64,000 nucleotides of DNA from Zhongshania sp. (GTDB taxonomy: Bacteria > Pseudomonadota > Gammaproteobacteria > Pseudomonadales > Spongiibacteraceae): NCBI GenBank assembly GCA_018066965.1, contig JAGPVP010000061.1, positions 43,416 through 107,415 on the forward strand, read 5' to 3'. Of this stretch, positions 26,364-35,530 are shown piece after piece. The notes beneath the pieces are model-generated. The model did not search any database. It was not told the DNA's origin and saw nothing but the letters and a program-made list of their open reading frames with translations. Made by a program: the position numbers and the translations under genes. How positions within the stretch are numbered: position 1 is the first letter of the stretch; every line of letters starts with the position of its first letter.

Positions 26364-27111
26364 TTCTCCGCTACTCACGCTGAGCCACATTTCACTTAAG
26401 CACCAGCGACAAAGCCTGCTTACCGATGTCAGCCTCAGTCTCGCGCCACGTCAAATAATGACGATCATCGGCCCCAATGGCGCTGGCAAAAGCACCTTAA
26501 TCAAAATCGCCCTAGGTTTAATCAAACCTGACAGCGGCAGCGTATTTCGGCAGGCCAATCTGGGTATTGGCTATATGCCGCAGCGCCTGTCACTCAACCC
26601 CTTAATGCCCCTGAGTGTAGAACGCTTTTTAGCAATGGCTAATACCCGCAAGAAAAACATTGATACCGCACTCGGCCGTACCGGCATTGCTCATTTGCGC
26701 AGACGACCGCTACATGACATCTCCGGCGGAGAAACCCAACGCGTACTCCTTAGCCGAGCCCTGCTAAGTGAACCGGATTTATTAGTACTAGACGAGCCCG
26801 CACAAGGCGTTGATATTAGCGGCCAAACTGAGCTTTACGAGCTAATCAACAGCTTACGCGACACACTGGGCTGCGCGGTGCTGATGGTGTCACACGACTT
26901 GCACTGGGTAATGGCGCAAACCGATACCGTCATTTGCCTTAACCAACATATTTGCTGCCACGGTCATCCCGAACACGTCAGTAACGACCCAGCCTATTTG
27001 TCGCTATTTGGTCGTCGCCACGCCGAAGCCGTCGCGCTCTACCAACACGACCACGACCACCAACACGACATCCACGGCGATGTCGTGTGCGAGCACCACC
27101 ACCATGACTGA
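26356..27111 (+). CDS. znuC: Zinc ABC transporter ATP-binding protein
   Basis: This 251-aa ABC ATPase energises Zn2+ uptake. Walker A GPNGAGKSTLIK, ABC signature ISGGETQRVLL, Walker B LLVLDEPAQGVD and the switch His in MVSHDLHWVM are all present. The C-terminus is histidine-rich (HDHDHQHDIH...EHHHHD), as often seen in ZnuC and possibly a zinc sensor or buffer. The true start is ATG 26356, overlapping zur by 8 bp; the earlier track start lies inside zur. It overlaps znuB by 8 bp. Confidence 0.96.
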   Translation: MNNSPLLTLSHISLKHQRQSLLTDVSLSLAPRQIMTIIGPNGAGKSTLIKIALGLIKPDSGSVFRQANLGIGYMPQRLSLNPLMPLSVERFLAMANTRKKNIDTALGRTGIAHLRRRPLHDISGGETQRVLLSRALLSEPDLLVLDEPAQGVDISGQTELYELINSLRDTLGCAVLMVSHDLHWVMAQTDTVICLNQHICCHGHPEHVSNDPAYLSLFGRRHAEAVALYQHDHDHQHDIHGDVVCEHHHHD

Positions 27112-27895
27112 CATACTGTTAAATGCATTAATCGCCGGCCTACTCGTAGCCGCTTTGTGCGGCCCACTCGGCGCACTGGTAACATGGCAGCGCATGGCCT
27201 ATTACGGCGACACACTAGCCCACTCAGCGCTGCTGGGACTCGCCCTCGGCTTCGCGCTACAGGTTAATTTGCAGTACAGCGTACTCATCACGTGTTTGTT
27301 AATCGGCACAATTTTATTTGCATTGCAGTGGTGGCGAAATATTGCGCTGGATAGTCTGCTGGGCATCCTATCGCATAGCAGCCTAGCGCTGGGCTTAGTT
27401 TGCCTGTCTTTTTTAGATAATCAGCGATTGGATTTAAACGCGTTTTTATTCGGTGATTTATTAGCCATTGCGCAGGAAGACCTAGTCAGCCTTGCCGTCA
27501 TTTGCAGTCTGATATTTGCGCTCCTATTTCGCTATTGGCCCGCCTTAGTTGCCATTACCGCGCATTCAGAACTCGCCGAAATTGAAGGCCTACCCGTAAA
27601 AAGGTTACGTCTATTAATGATGCTAATGGTGGCCGCAACGGTGGCCGTGGCAATGAAAATAGTAGGCGTATTACTTATCACGGCGATGCTGATTATTCCC
27701 GCCTCAGCAGCGGGTCGCTTTGCCCGCAGCCCAGAGCAAGCCGCAGTTCTAGCGATAATCTGCGGCGCGATTGCCGTTGTTTGCGGGTTAGCAGGGGCTT
27801 GGTATTGGGATACCCCCGCAGGCCCAAGTATTGTACTTGGGGCTGGGAGTTTATTTGTACTGGGGCAATTGGCGCCGAGCTATCGGCGCAATTAA
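27104..27895 (+). CDS. znuB: Zinc ABC transporter permease
   Basis: This 263-aa inner-membrane protein of the ABC-3 family has about eight hydrophobic helices. It starts MTDILLNALIAGLLVAALCGPLG; the longer ORF upstream is a frame-shifted reading of the histidine-rich znuC tail. Family traits include WQRMAYYGDTLAHSALLG near residue 28 and a final AAVLAIICGAIAVVCGLAGAWYWDTPAGPSIVL region. It overlaps znuC (ATGACTGA) and forms the channel partner of ZnuC, with ZnuA delivering zinc. Confidence 0.96.
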   Translation: MTDILLNALIAGLLVAALCGPLGALVTWQRMAYYGDTLAHSALLGLALGFALQVNLQYSVLITCLLIGTILFALQWWRNIALDSLLGILSHSSLALGLVCLSFLDNQRLDLNAFLFGDLLAIAQEDLVSLAVICSLIFALLFRYWPALVAITAHSELAEIEGLPVKRLRLLMMLMVAATVAVAMKIVGVLLITAMLIIPASAAGRFARSPEQAAVLAIICGAIAVVCGLAGAWYWDTPAGPSIVLGAGSLFVLGQLAPSYRRN

Positions 27896-27931
27896 TCTAA
27901 AGTAAACTTAGCGGGAGAGGGGATATTAAAA

Positions 27932-28600
27932 TTAATAATATTCCCGAATAGATAAGTAGGCCCGCTTCATTTTACTAATCTCTAAAGGCGCCTTAAAAAA
28001 ACCTACCGAATGCCCTTCTGGATTAACCAGGGCAACATTTGCGCTGTGCTCAACCAGATAATTACTGCCACCACCGGGAACCTTGGTGAACGGAATATTC
28101 AGCGACGTTGCAAAGCGATGGATTTCTAAAAAATCACCTGTAATACCGCGAAACGCCGGATGGAAAAAATCCAAATAACTATGTAATTGCTCTGGCGTAT
28201 CGCGAGCCGGATCAACGCTGGCTAGCCACACTTGAGTATTCGCCTGCACCTCAGGATCTAGCTCTTGGTAAAACGCTTTTAATTGCGCAAGTGTGGTCGG
28301 ACAAACATCTGGGCAATAGGTGAAACCGAAAAACACCAAGCTCCACTGTCCCTGAAATGTGGATGGCGTCACACGCTCCTTGCGATCATCTTCCAAGGTA
28401 AAGTTAGGCAGTAAGCGCGGATTTTCGTATAGATAAGCACCTTGAGATTTTAACTCTTCGGTCGTCATTACCCGCGCGCGCGTAAACGCATAGAAAAATC
28501 CGCCCACTAAAATAATCGCCACCGACACGATAGCCAGCACGGTTAAGCGTATGCCTCGATCACGCTTCGCGGTTGCGCTTTGCTGCGTTTCTTCTGTCAT
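27932..28600 (-). CDS. SCO1/SenC family copper chaperone
   Basis: This 222-aa protein delivers copper to the CuA centre of cytochrome c oxidase subunit II. It has one N-terminal membrane helix (about residues 19-41), then a thioredoxin-like domain with the copper motif [12 protein letters not shown] (CxxxC, about residues 94-98) and the distal His in [11 protein letters not shown]. Its ATG overlaps the ctaB stop (ATGA), so it is translationally coupled to the heme a genes. It faces the periplasm. Confidence 0.95.
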   Translation of the reverse strand: MTEETQQSATAKRDRGIRLTVLAIVSVAIILVGGFFYAFTRARVMTTEELKSQGAYLYENPRLLPNFTLEDDRKERVTPSTFQGQWSLVFFGFTYCPDVCPTTLAQLKAFYQELDPEVQANTQVWLASVDPARDTPEQLHSYLDFFHPAFRGITGDFLEIHRFATSLNIPFTKVPGGGSNYLVEHSANVALVNPEGHSVGFFKAPLEISKMKRAYLSIREYY

Positions 28601-29511
28601 CTGTAATCAACCTCAAAAATGGTCATTGCCGGCAATAAATAATGATCCAATAGCATGATCATAAACAATGCCATCAAATAGATAATGGAATATTTAAACG
28701 TCGCCATTGGCGCTTTCGGATCGTTACCGCGCATCAATACAATCGCCCAATATAAAAACCCTGCACCCAGACACACCGCACCCAGTAAATACAAAGATCC
28801 ACTCATTCCCGTTGCAAACGGCAACAGCGTAACGACACATAGCAGTATTGTATAAAGCAGGGTATGCAATTTGGTGTAACCAATCCCGTGGGTTACTGGC
28901 AGCATCGGGATTTCTACTTTGGCATAATCATCACGACGGTGGATAGCCAAGGCCCAGAAATGCGGCGGCGTCCAAATGAAAATAATCAGCACAAGTAATA
29001 ATGCATGGCCGTCTACTTGATTAGTTACTGCGGTCCAGCCCAGCAACGGTGGCGCCGCACCTGCAATACCGCCAATCACAATATTTTGTGGGGTCGCGCG
29101 CTTAAGAAAAAGGGTATACACCACCGCATAACCTAACAGCGACGCCAAGGTCAGCCACGCGGTTAAGGCATTCACCTTAATCAGCAGAATCGCCATGCCC
29201 AAGCCACCGATCGCAGTAGCAAATATCGCTGCATCGCGGGTTTTAACTCGGCCCTGCGCAATAGGACGATTGTGGGTCCGCGCCATCACCAAGTCGATTC
29301 GACTATCGACCAAATGGTTTACCGCCGCTGCTGCACCCGCGCATAAGGCAATGCCAAGATTACCAAACACTAGCGGCTCCCAAGGCACCATACCCGGCAC
29401 CGACATAAACATACCGATAACCGAGGTTAGCAACATTAATAGCACGACGTTGGGTTTACACAGTTCGTAATAATCCCGCCAGTTTGCTGACTCGGCCCGT
29501 GGCTGCGTCAT
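28597..29511 (-). CDS. ctaB: Protoheme IX farnesyltransferase (heme o synthase)
   Basis: This 304-aa UbiA-type prenyltransferase adds farnesyl to heme b, making heme o. Nine or so membrane helices are visible. The first Asp-rich motif is in [24 protein letters not shown] (about residues 60-83), and a second loop has [23 protein letters not shown]. It overlaps ctaA (ATGA) upstream and SCO downstream. Its product feeds CtaA for heme a of the aa3 oxidase next door. The name cyoE is equivalent. Confidence 0.97.
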   Translation of the reverse strand: MTQPRAESANWRDYYELCKPNVVLLMLLTSVIGMFMSVPGMVPWEPLVFGNLGIALCAGAAAAVNHLVDSRIDLVMARTHNRPIAQGRVKTRDAAIFATAIGGLGMAILLIKVNALTAWLTLASLLGYAVVYTLFLKRATPQNIVIGGIAGAAPPLLGWTAVTNQVDGHALLLVLIIFIWTPPHFWALAIHRRDDYAKVEIPMLPVTHGIGYTKLHTLLYTILLCVVTLLPFATGMSGSLYLLGAVCLGAGFLYWAIVLMRGNDPKAPMATFKYSIIYLMALFMIMLLDHYLLPAMTIFEVDYR

Positions 29512-30557
29512 ACTCGAATTCCCCCGCGGTTTACCGCCGCTGTAAAGACCAAATAAGTGGTAGTGACCTGCGTAAGCAGCAGGAGTGCGCCTACTAGGTT
29601 ATGCGCTACAGCAACATCAATCGGAAAGCGAAACACAACGTTGCTGATACCCAAAGTGATCTGCACAGTGAGCACAGCCAAAATGGCATAAGATAATTTT
29701 TTAGCCGCAGGTAAGCTCAAACCACACAATTTTATACATAAAAATATGAGGTAGGCTGCAGTCACAATTGCGCCAACACGATGACTAAAATGAATAGCAA
29801 TTCGCGCTGCATTATCCATCGTGCCGCCCAAGTAATTTGGGCCGATATGCTGAGTAATATTAAAGCCGTCGGCAAAATTCATGGGCGGCAACCATGCACC
29901 TTGGCAAGTTGGAAAATCGGGACACGCAATATCTGCATAGTTCGATGTAGTCCAGCCGCCCAACGCTATTTGTGCAACAACAATTAGCAGACCAATGACC
30001 GCCAATGGTCGAATAGCATTTAATTTATTTTCGGCGATAGCTGGAATTTGCCAATGAAAATTATTAAGTCGCAACGTGAGCAGCCACAATAAACTAAGCG
30101 TGGTAAACCCGCCCAATAAATGGGCGGTCACCACTTGTGGCCACAGTTTTAAGGTAACTGTCCACATCCCGAACATGCCTTGCAAAATAATAAAAGCCAA
30201 CAGGAACATCGGCAATTTCACCGGCTGCTTCGGTGCTCGGCTGCGCAGCGAAAACACCAGTATGCCCATAGTGAATAAGCCCAAACTTGATGCGAGATAC
30301 CGGTGAATCATTTCCGGCCAAGTTTTATCGTGCTCAACAGGCGCATCCGGAAATGCTTCATTCGCCCGCGCCACATCATGATCATCGCTAGGCCACAACA
30401 CATGACCGTAGCAGGTCGGCCAATCTGGGCAGCCTAAGCCCGCATCGGCCAAACGGGTAAAAACTCCCATTCCCAAAACAATAACTGCGACGAGGCAGGC
30501 AATAAATGTTAAACGAAAACCCGCTTTACGTTGTTCTGGCGCGTTAAATAAAGCCAT
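29508..30557 (-). CDS. ctaA: Heme A synthase (COX15/CtaA)
   Basis: This 349-aa membrane enzyme oxidises the heme o methyl group to formyl, giving heme a. There are eight helices in two four-helix halves, each with a cysteine-pair loop: [12 protein letters not shown] early and [12 protein letters not shown] in the second half. Conserved histidines are in [27 protein letters not shown] and AHNLVGAL. It lies 36 bp after the CxxxC protein gene and overlaps ctaB, in the cytochrome oxidase assembly operon. Confidence 0.96.
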   Translation of the reverse strand: MALFNAPEQRKAGFRLTFIACLVAVIVLGMGVFTRLADAGLGCPDWPTCYGHVLWPSDDHDVARANEAFPDAPVEHDKTWPEMIHRYLASSLGLFTMGILVFSLRSRAPKQPVKLPMFLLAFIILQGMFGMWTVTLKLWPQVVTAHLLGGFTTLSLLWLLTLRLNNFHWQIPAIAENKLNAIRPLAVIGLLIVVAQIALGGWTTSNYADIACPDFPTCQGAWLPPMNFADGFNITQHIGPNYLGGTMDNAARIAIHFSHRVGAIVTAAYLIFLCIKLCGLSLPAAKKLSYAILAVLTVQITLGISNVVFRFPIDVAVAHNLVGALLLLTQVTTTYLVFTAAVNRGGIRV

Positions 30558-30593
30558 TGCTAAGTACCGTATTCACTATATTTATTGCGCCGA

Positions 30594-31214
30594 TTACTTA
30601 ATCAGGCGCCCCATATCTTTGAGGACGTCCTTGCCTAAAGTTGTCAGCGTTTGCTGCTCAGTATCGCCTGCGCGGTAATACATCATTACCCAGCCTAAGG
30701 GATCGACCACGTAGAATGCACGGGGATCAAAAGGATCAATTTCCAAGTTCTTTAAGTTACTTAAAAATGCTGTTCCGTCGGCATACAACACCGTCATGTC
30801 GCTGTGCTCGGCTTCAATAAAGTCTCGCAAGTTTGCCGACAGCGGCCCGTCAACGGCGAGATAAATTCGCTCTACACGATCGACTTTTTTCCCGAGAGCA
30901 GTGTGAGTCTGACGCGTTAAATACAACATGCGTTCGCAGTCATCAACACAGTCCCGACCGCCCACAATCATAAACACCCAACGCGACTCAGCGCGGTCAA
31001 ACAAAAATTCACCGCCATCAATACGCTGTGGATGTAAATCACCAAGCTGCATGACCGGATTAATCAGCGTGCCGCGATTAACCGTACGGAAATTAATAAT
31101 ATTTTCCTTGGCCAAATAATATACCGCGCTGGACAATAAAATTACGGCAATTGGAATGCCCAGTATTAAACTAAGAAGGCGCTTGCCGCGCTTAGGATCT
31201 ACGGTTGTAGTCAT
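30594..31214 (-). CDS. Membrane-anchored thioredoxin-like protein of the oxidase assembly operon
   Basis: This 206-aa protein of unknown function has one N-terminal helix (about residues 13-34) and a soluble part predicted to be thioredoxin-like. It holds a CxxxC motif in GGRDCVDDCERM (about residues 97-101), comparable in spacing to SCO copper sites. The C-terminal block DPRAFYVVDPLGWVMMYYR resembles the end of redoxin folds. Proteins of this type are regularly found between surf1 and ctaA in Pseudomonas relatives. It starts 4 bp inside the SURF1 stop (ATGA). A role in copper or thiol handling for the oxidase is inference. Confidence 0.8.
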   Translation of the reverse strand: MTTTVDPKRGKRLLSLILGIPIAVILLSSAVYYLAKENIINFRTVNRGTLINPVMQLGDLHPQRIDGGEFLFDRAESRWVFMIVGGRDCVDDCERMLYLTRQTHTALGKKVDRVERIYLAVDGPLSANLRDFIEAEHSDMTVLYADGTAFLSNLKNLEIDPFDPRAFYVVDPLGWVMMYYRAGDTEQQTLTTLGKDVLKDMGRLIK

Positions 31215-31957
31215 AGTTCATTGTTCTCTTCATCTTTGCGGCGCTTAAGTAGCTCTGCTAGATTTGTGTTAAAAAAAATAAAAATAATGCCTAAAGCAAA
31301 AGCCATCGCAAACCACTGCACCGCGTATCCGGTGTGTTTTGCAGGTGTGACATTTACCACCAGCCGCTCTGTATGCAAGGCCCCAGTACTGCTTTCATCA
31401 AGACGCAGACTGACCGGCAACATGTTTTGAAACTCCTGCCTCGCTGTATCAATATCCAACCACTGCTGACGACGTGGCCACGCAGTCTGAACTTCGCTAC
31501 CCAAACTAAAATTCTTCTCGTCACTGCGATACAACTCGCCGCTAACTCTGACGACACCTTCGGGGATTGATACCCTCGGTAAGGTTCGACGAGAGGCATC
31601 TCCTTCAATCCAGCCGCGATTAACCAGCAATTTTTGCCCATCACTCAGGGTAAAAACCGCCATTATCTCATATCCGAATCGACCGTGAAAAATTCGATTA
31701 TCTAATAGCCAATATTGCTCGGCATCAAACTGACCCTCGGCATAAGCGGGGCGGTAATTGGGATAACTATCCAACACGGCTACATTTACTGCAGGTAATA
31801 GGCGACGCTCTTCAAAATCGGCAAGTAGAGCTTGCTTTTCATCTGCTCTGCGCAGCTGCCAACAACCAAGGCTCACCAGTATCGGCAGTATTAGGATGAT
31901 TGTCAGCGCCGACTTCCAATCGAGCTGCCATTGCAGTCTTGCCCGCTGGCTGGCCAT
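31211..31957 (-). CDS. SURF1 family cytochrome oxidase assembly protein
   Basis: This 248-aa SURF1 protein helps insert heme a into subunit I. It has two terminal membrane helices (about residues 17-34 and 213-232) around a periplasmic domain. Family marks: LGCWQLRRADEK near the first helix, the LLVNRGWIEG block in the middle, and HTGYAVQWFAMAFAL at the end. It is the first gene of the assembly run (surf1, CxxxC protein, ctaA, ctaB, SCO) and is divergent from the DUF2909 gene 53 bp away. Confidence 0.93.
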   Translation of the reverse strand: MASQRARLQWQLDWKSALTIILILPILVSLGCWQLRRADEKQALLADFEERRLLPAVNVAVLDSYPNYRPAYAEGQFDAEQYWLLDNRIFHGRFGYEIMAVFTLSDGQKLLVNRGWIEGDASRRTLPRVSIPEGVVRVSGELYRSDEKNFSLGSEVQTAWPRRQQWLDIDTARQEFQNMLPVSLRLDESSTGALHTERLVVNVTPAKHTGYAVQWFAMAFALGIIFIFFNTNLAELLKRRKDEENNEL

Positions 31958-32010
31958 TTATGAAATCCTATTGTGTATACTGCGGCAAACAATGAAGGAG
32001 GTTTACCGAT

Positions 32011-32262
32011 ATGTGGTTAAAGATTGTCATAGTCGTGCTGTTTATCGCACTTGTCATCAGCCTATTTAGTGGGCTGTTCTTTTTGATGCAAGACCGTGGC
32101 ACCACCATGCGAACTTGGCAATCACTAAAGGTTCGCTTGATGATTGCGGCATTACTGATGGGCTTCCTATTTTATGGCGTTTTCACTGGCAAACTTGGTT
32201 CTAACGCGCCCTGGGATCAGCGCTATTTAGATTCAGGGGAAGCCGTCCTACAAACACCATAG
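32011..32262 (+). CDS. DUF2909 twin-transmembrane protein
   Basis: This 83-aa protein has two hydrophobic helices (about residues 4-26 and 46-63) separated by a basic loop (RGTTMRTWQSLKVR). It lies on the plus strand in the middle of the minus-strand oxidase locus, between cox3 and surf1, as in Pseudomonas relatives, which suggests a small accessory role in the oxidase. The RBS GAAGGAGG is strong. Function unknown. Confidence 0.9.
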   Translation: MWLKIVIVVLFIALVISLFSGLFFLMQDRGTTMRTWQSLKVRLMIAALLMGFLFYGVFTGKLGSNAPWDQRYLDSGEAVLQTP

Positions 32263-32275
32263 GCGCTCAATAATG

Positions 32276-32328
32276 AATTTGGCCGGTAGCACCTGTTTAC
32301 CTAAGTAAACAGATGTACCGGCCAAATT
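32276..32328. terminator. Long hairpin between DUF2909 gene and cox3
   Basis: The outer arms AATTTGGCCGGTA (32276-32288) and TACCGGCCAAATT (32316-32328) are perfect over 13 bp. Inside them CTGTTTAC-CTAA-GTAAACAG adds 8 more pairs. The genes converge here, so a bidirectional terminator is likely. T-tracts are short. Confidence 0.75.
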
Positions 32329-32352
32329 TACTGAGCTGCTAGTAGTGTGCGC

Positions 32353-33333
32353 TTACAGAATGTAAACGAACAAGAACAAGAATACCCAGACTACGTCTAC
32401 AAAGTGCCAGTACCAAGAAGAGGCTTCAAAACCAAATTGGTCTTCTGCAGAGAAGTGACCTTTGGTTTTAGAGCGCAACCACTGCACCAACAACATGAAA
32501 GTACCCATCGCCACGTGGAAGCCATGGAAACCAGTCAACATAAAGAAGGTCGTACCGTACACACCGCTGTTTAGACGAATGCCATATTCAAAAAGTGCTT
32601 CGTGGTACTCCATGTACTGTAGGTACAGAAAGATACAGCCCAGAGCCACTGTAATAAACAACCACACGTTAAACTTCTTGCGGTCATTCTGTTTAATACC
32701 CATATGGGCAATATGGCAAGTAAAGCTCGATGCCAACAGAATTACTGTGTTGTAAAGCGGTAGCCAGTGAGCAATATTCGCAAAGCCTGGGAATGACAAG
32801 CTGTGCTCAGCACCAACGAATGCGCCATTGTTTGCCAAATGTCCGGCCGCTGCCTGGGCTTGAACACCGCCAATTGCGTCTTGTGGTGTTGTCAGCAATG
32901 GCCACGAGTACTCAAAACCAGGCCATAACAGGGTATTCATTGTTCCTGCACCTTCACCCGCCAACCAAGGCGCGGAAAGGTTACGGATGTAGAAGAGGGC
33001 GCCGAAGAAGGCACCAAAGAACATCACTTCTGAAAAGATGAACCACTGCATTCCAATCACATAGGATTGCTTAAGCTGCGCGCTGTTCATGCCCGCACGG
33101 TTTTCACGAATCGTCGTGCTAAACCATACAAACAAAGTAGCCGCTAACCAAAATAAACCAGCAAACAAAATAAAGCTGGAACTGGTTTCTTCGCCTGCAC
33201 GGTAACTACTATCATTGATGACACTGGCAGCGCCATAAACGATGGTTGTCATGCCAATAGATGCGCTGATAGCAAGCTTACTACTGTCGGGCACGTAGTA
33301 GGTTTCGTGCCCTGTATTGCTTTGACCCGCCAT
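32353..33333 (-). CDS. ctaE: Cytochrome c oxidase subunit III
   Basis: This 326-aa seven-helix subunit of the aa3 oxidase was assigned ATG 33333 (MAGQSNTGHETYYVPDSS), which has GGAGA upstream, rather than the track start 20 codons earlier. Family traits include the SEVMFFGAFFGALFYIRN segment with its conserved Glu, and the last helices GFHGFHVAMGTFMLLVQWLR and WYWHFVDVVWVFLFLFVYIL. A roughly 50-residue loop between helices (about residues 135-180, AGEGAGTMNTLLWPG...) is longer than in mitochondrial COX3, as is common in this group. It follows cox11 by 40 bp. Confidence 0.95.
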   Translation of the reverse strand: MAGQSNTGHETYYVPDSSKLAISASIGMTTIVYGAASVINDSSYRAGEETSSSFILFAGLFWLAATLFVWFSTTIRENRAGMNSAQLKQSYVIGMQWFIFSEVMFFGAFFGALFYIRNLSAPWLAGEGAGTMNTLLWPGFEYSWPLLTTPQDAIGGVQAQAAAGHLANNGAFVGAEHSLSFPGFANIAHWLPLYNTVILLASSFTCHIAHMGIKQNDRKKFNVWLFITVALGCIFLYLQYMEYHEALFEYGIRLNSGVYGTTFFMLTGFHGFHVAMGTFMLLVQWLRSKTKGHFSAEDQFGFEASSWYWHFVDVVWVFLFLFVYIL

Positions 33334-33373
33334 TGTTAAATCTCCATTTTCTCGGGAGAGAAAAATCTCTTTT

Positions 33374-33943
33374 CTATTTCGATGACGCCGCAACAGAATC
33401 CTGTTTCGCCGCCATCTCGGTTACATCAAATATCGTGTACGACAAAGTAATTACATGGATATCTTTGGGTAAATCGCGATCGATAATAAATTGTAGTGCC
33501 AAATCTGCGTTTTTGCCTGCAGCCAATGGCTGCTGGTTAAAACAAAAACATTCCGTTTTATGAAAATACTCAGCCGCTCGGGACGGAACAATGCTGGGAA
33601 TAGCCTGCGACACCATATACCTATCTTGCGTGTTCTTTGCATAATAAGTGACATTATTAGATTCACCGGGGTGAACCTCTATCTGACTGGTGTTTGGCGC
33701 AAATTCCCAAGGCATCATTTCATTGTTTTGCGCGACAAATTGTACTTTTACAATACGATCTGTATCAATCTGGCTTTCTACAACGGTGTACTGTTGACCG
33801 GTCTTACCGTTAATGCCCAACGCTTCACACAACGCATCGTAAAGCGGAGGCATTACCCACATGGCAAAGGCAAACATAATAAACACCAAACCCAGCAGTT
33901 TAATGCTAATTTTCTTGATATTTTTGTCTGCCTGAGTCGCCAT
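33374..33943 (-). CDS. ctaG: Cytochrome c oxidase assembly protein Cox11/CtaG
   Basis: This 189-aa protein inserts copper into the CuB site of subunit I. It has one N-terminal membrane helix (about residues 11-32) and a periplasmic immunoglobulin-like domain. The copper motif CFCF is present in KTECFCFNQQPL (about residues 131-134). It lies between ctaD and ctaE, 15 bp after the ctaD stop, as in other proteobacteria. Confidence 0.96.
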   Translation of the reverse strand: MATQADKNIKKISIKLLGLVFIMFAFAMWVMPPLYDALCEALGINGKTGQQYTVVESQIDTDRIVKVQFVAQNNEMMPWEFAPNTSQIEVHPGESNNVTYYAKNTQDRYMVSQAIPSIVPSRAAEYFHKTECFCFNQQPLAAGKNADLALQFIIDRDLPKDIHVITLSYTIFDVTEMAAKQDSVAASSK

Positions 33944-33958
33944 AATTACATCCAGCCC

Positions 33959-35518
33959 TTACTTCAGTTCAGGTGGAGTCGTAAAGGTGTGGTATGGCGC
34001 AGGCGTAGGCACTGTCCATTCCAAAGTAGTGCCACCTTCCCATACTTTCGGATCGCTGACTGGCTTGCCGTGAGTAATTGTTCTAACAATATTGAACAAG
34101 AACAGCAGCTGGCTAGTACCATAAATAAACGCACCGATGGATGACATCATATTGAAATCAGCAAACATCAGATTGTAGTCAGGAATACGACGCGGCATAC
34201 CCGCCAGACCCACAAAATGCTGCGGGAAGAAAGTCAGGTTGAAACCAATGAACGAGATCCAGAAATGGGCTTTACCCATAGACTCGTTGTACATTTTGCC
34301 GGTCCACTTTGGAATCCAGTAGTACACAGCAGAAGACAGCGCGAAGATCGCACCAGCAACCATGGTGTAGTGGAAGTGGGCAACAACAAAGTAGCTGTCG
34401 TGGTACTGGAAGTCAGCGGGCGCAATCGCCAGCATCAGACCAGAGAAACCACCAACGGTGAACAAGAACACCTTGGCAATCGCAAACAACATTGGCGTCT
34501 CAAGGGTAATAGAGCCCTTGTACATGGTGGTGATCCAGTTGAACACCTTGGCCGCTGTTGGCACCGCAATCAACATGGTGGCGTACATAAAGAACAGTTC
34601 GCCAGCAATCGGCATACCCACCGTGTACATATGGTGAGCCCATACGATAAACGACAAGAACGCGATTGACGATGTTGCGTAAACCATTGAGTCATAACCG
34701 AACAAAGGCTTGCGAGAGAAGGTAGGAATAACCTCTGACACCACACCAAATGCTGGCAGAATGATGATGTAAACTTCTGGGTGACCAAAGAACCAGAACA
34801 CATGCTGGAACAGTACTGGGTCACCACCACCAGCAGCAGAGAAGAAGCTGGTGCCAAAGTGAATATCCATCAACATCATGGTCACTGCACCCGCTAGTAC
34901 GGGCATTACAGCAACTAACAAGAACGCTGTGATCAACCAAGTCCATACAAACATCGGCATTTTCATATAGGTCATGCCTGGCGCGCGCATGTTCACTACA
35001 GTAGCGATGATGTTAATAGAGCCCATGATCGACGATATACCCATGGCGTGAACCGCGAATATAAAGAAGGTCACGCTTGGTGGCGCATACGTTGTAGACA
35101 ATGGCGCGTAGAACGTCCAACCAAAGTTAGGACCGCCACCTTCCATAAGGAGGGTAGATGCCAGCAACAAGAATGTTGGCGGCAGGATCCAGAACGACCA
35201 GTTGTTCATGCGCGGCAACGCCATATCTGGCGCACCGATCATCATCGGAATCATCCAGTTAGCGAGACCAACAAAGGCCGGCATAATGGCGCCGAAAACC
35301 ATAACGAGACCATGCATGGTCGTCATTTGGTTGAAGAACTCAGGCTGTACTATTTGTAGGCCTGGCTGAAATAGCTCAGCGCGAATAATCATGGCGAACG
35401 AGCCGCCAAGTAAGAACATCGCAAAGCTGAACCACAAATACATCGTACCGATGTCTTTGTGGTTGGTGGTAAATAGCCACCGCGTTAAACCTTTAGCAGG
35501 TCCGTGATGAGCACCCAT
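33959..35518 (-). CDS. ctaD: Cytochrome c oxidase subunit I
   Basis: This 519-aa catalytic subunit has twelve helices. Heme and CuB ligand regions are intact: TMHGLVMVFGAIMP with the low-spin heme His, FWFFGHPEVYIIILPAFG with the covalently linked His-Tyr pair, WAHHMYTVGMP with the CuB histidines, and VVAHFHYTMVAGAIFAL with the heme a and a3 histidines. The helix VI segment GHPEVYI is typical of A1-type heme-copper oxidases. GGGGGA precedes the ATG. It follows coxB by 12 bp. Confidence 0.98.
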   Translation of the reverse strand: MGAHHGPAKGLTRWLFTTNHKDIGTMYLWFSFAMFLLGGSFAMIIRAELFQPGLQIVQPEFFNQMTTMHGLVMVFGAIMPAFVGLANWMIPMMIGAPDMALPRMNNWSFWILPPTFLLLASTLLMEGGGPNFGWTFYAPLSTTYAPPSVTFFIFAVHAMGISSIMGSINIIATVVNMRAPGMTYMKMPMFVWTWLITAFLLVAVMPVLAGAVTMMLMDIHFGTSFFSAAGGGDPVLFQHVFWFFGHPEVYIIILPAFGVVSEVIPTFSRKPLFGYDSMVYATSSIAFLSFIVWAHHMYTVGMPIAGELFFMYATMLIAVPTAAKVFNWITTMYKGSITLETPMLFAIAKVFLFTVGGFSGLMLAIAPADFQYHDSYFVVAHFHYTMVAGAIFALSSAVYYWIPKWTGKMYNESMGKAHFWISFIGFNLTFFPQHFVGLAGMPRRIPDYNLMFADFNMMSSIGAFIYGTSQLLFLFNIVRTITHGKPVSDPKVWEGGTTLEWTVPTPAPYHTFTTPPELK

Positions 35519-35530
35519 GGTGTAATCCCC

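Noticed and set aside
27008-27103. N-terminal extension of znuB in the ORF track (Thr-rich start)
   Set aside because: It is an off-frame reading of the znuC histidine tail; the true start MTDILL overlaps the znuC stop as usual.
27919-27945. GGGGATATTA/TAATATTCCC imperfect hairpin between znuB and the SCO gene
   Set aside because: Imperfect, overlaps the SCO stop codon and lacks a T-run; a terminator call is not justified.
33560-34144. 194-aa plus-strand ORF antisense to cox11 and ctaD
   Set aside because: It lies opposite well-supported conserved genes, has no RBS or recognisable domain, and reads like a reversed membrane-protein frame.
34217-34669. 150-aa plus-strand ORF antisense to ctaD
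   Set aside because: Charged, low-complexity His/Arg/Glu-rich translation typical of the antisense of a conserved membrane gene.
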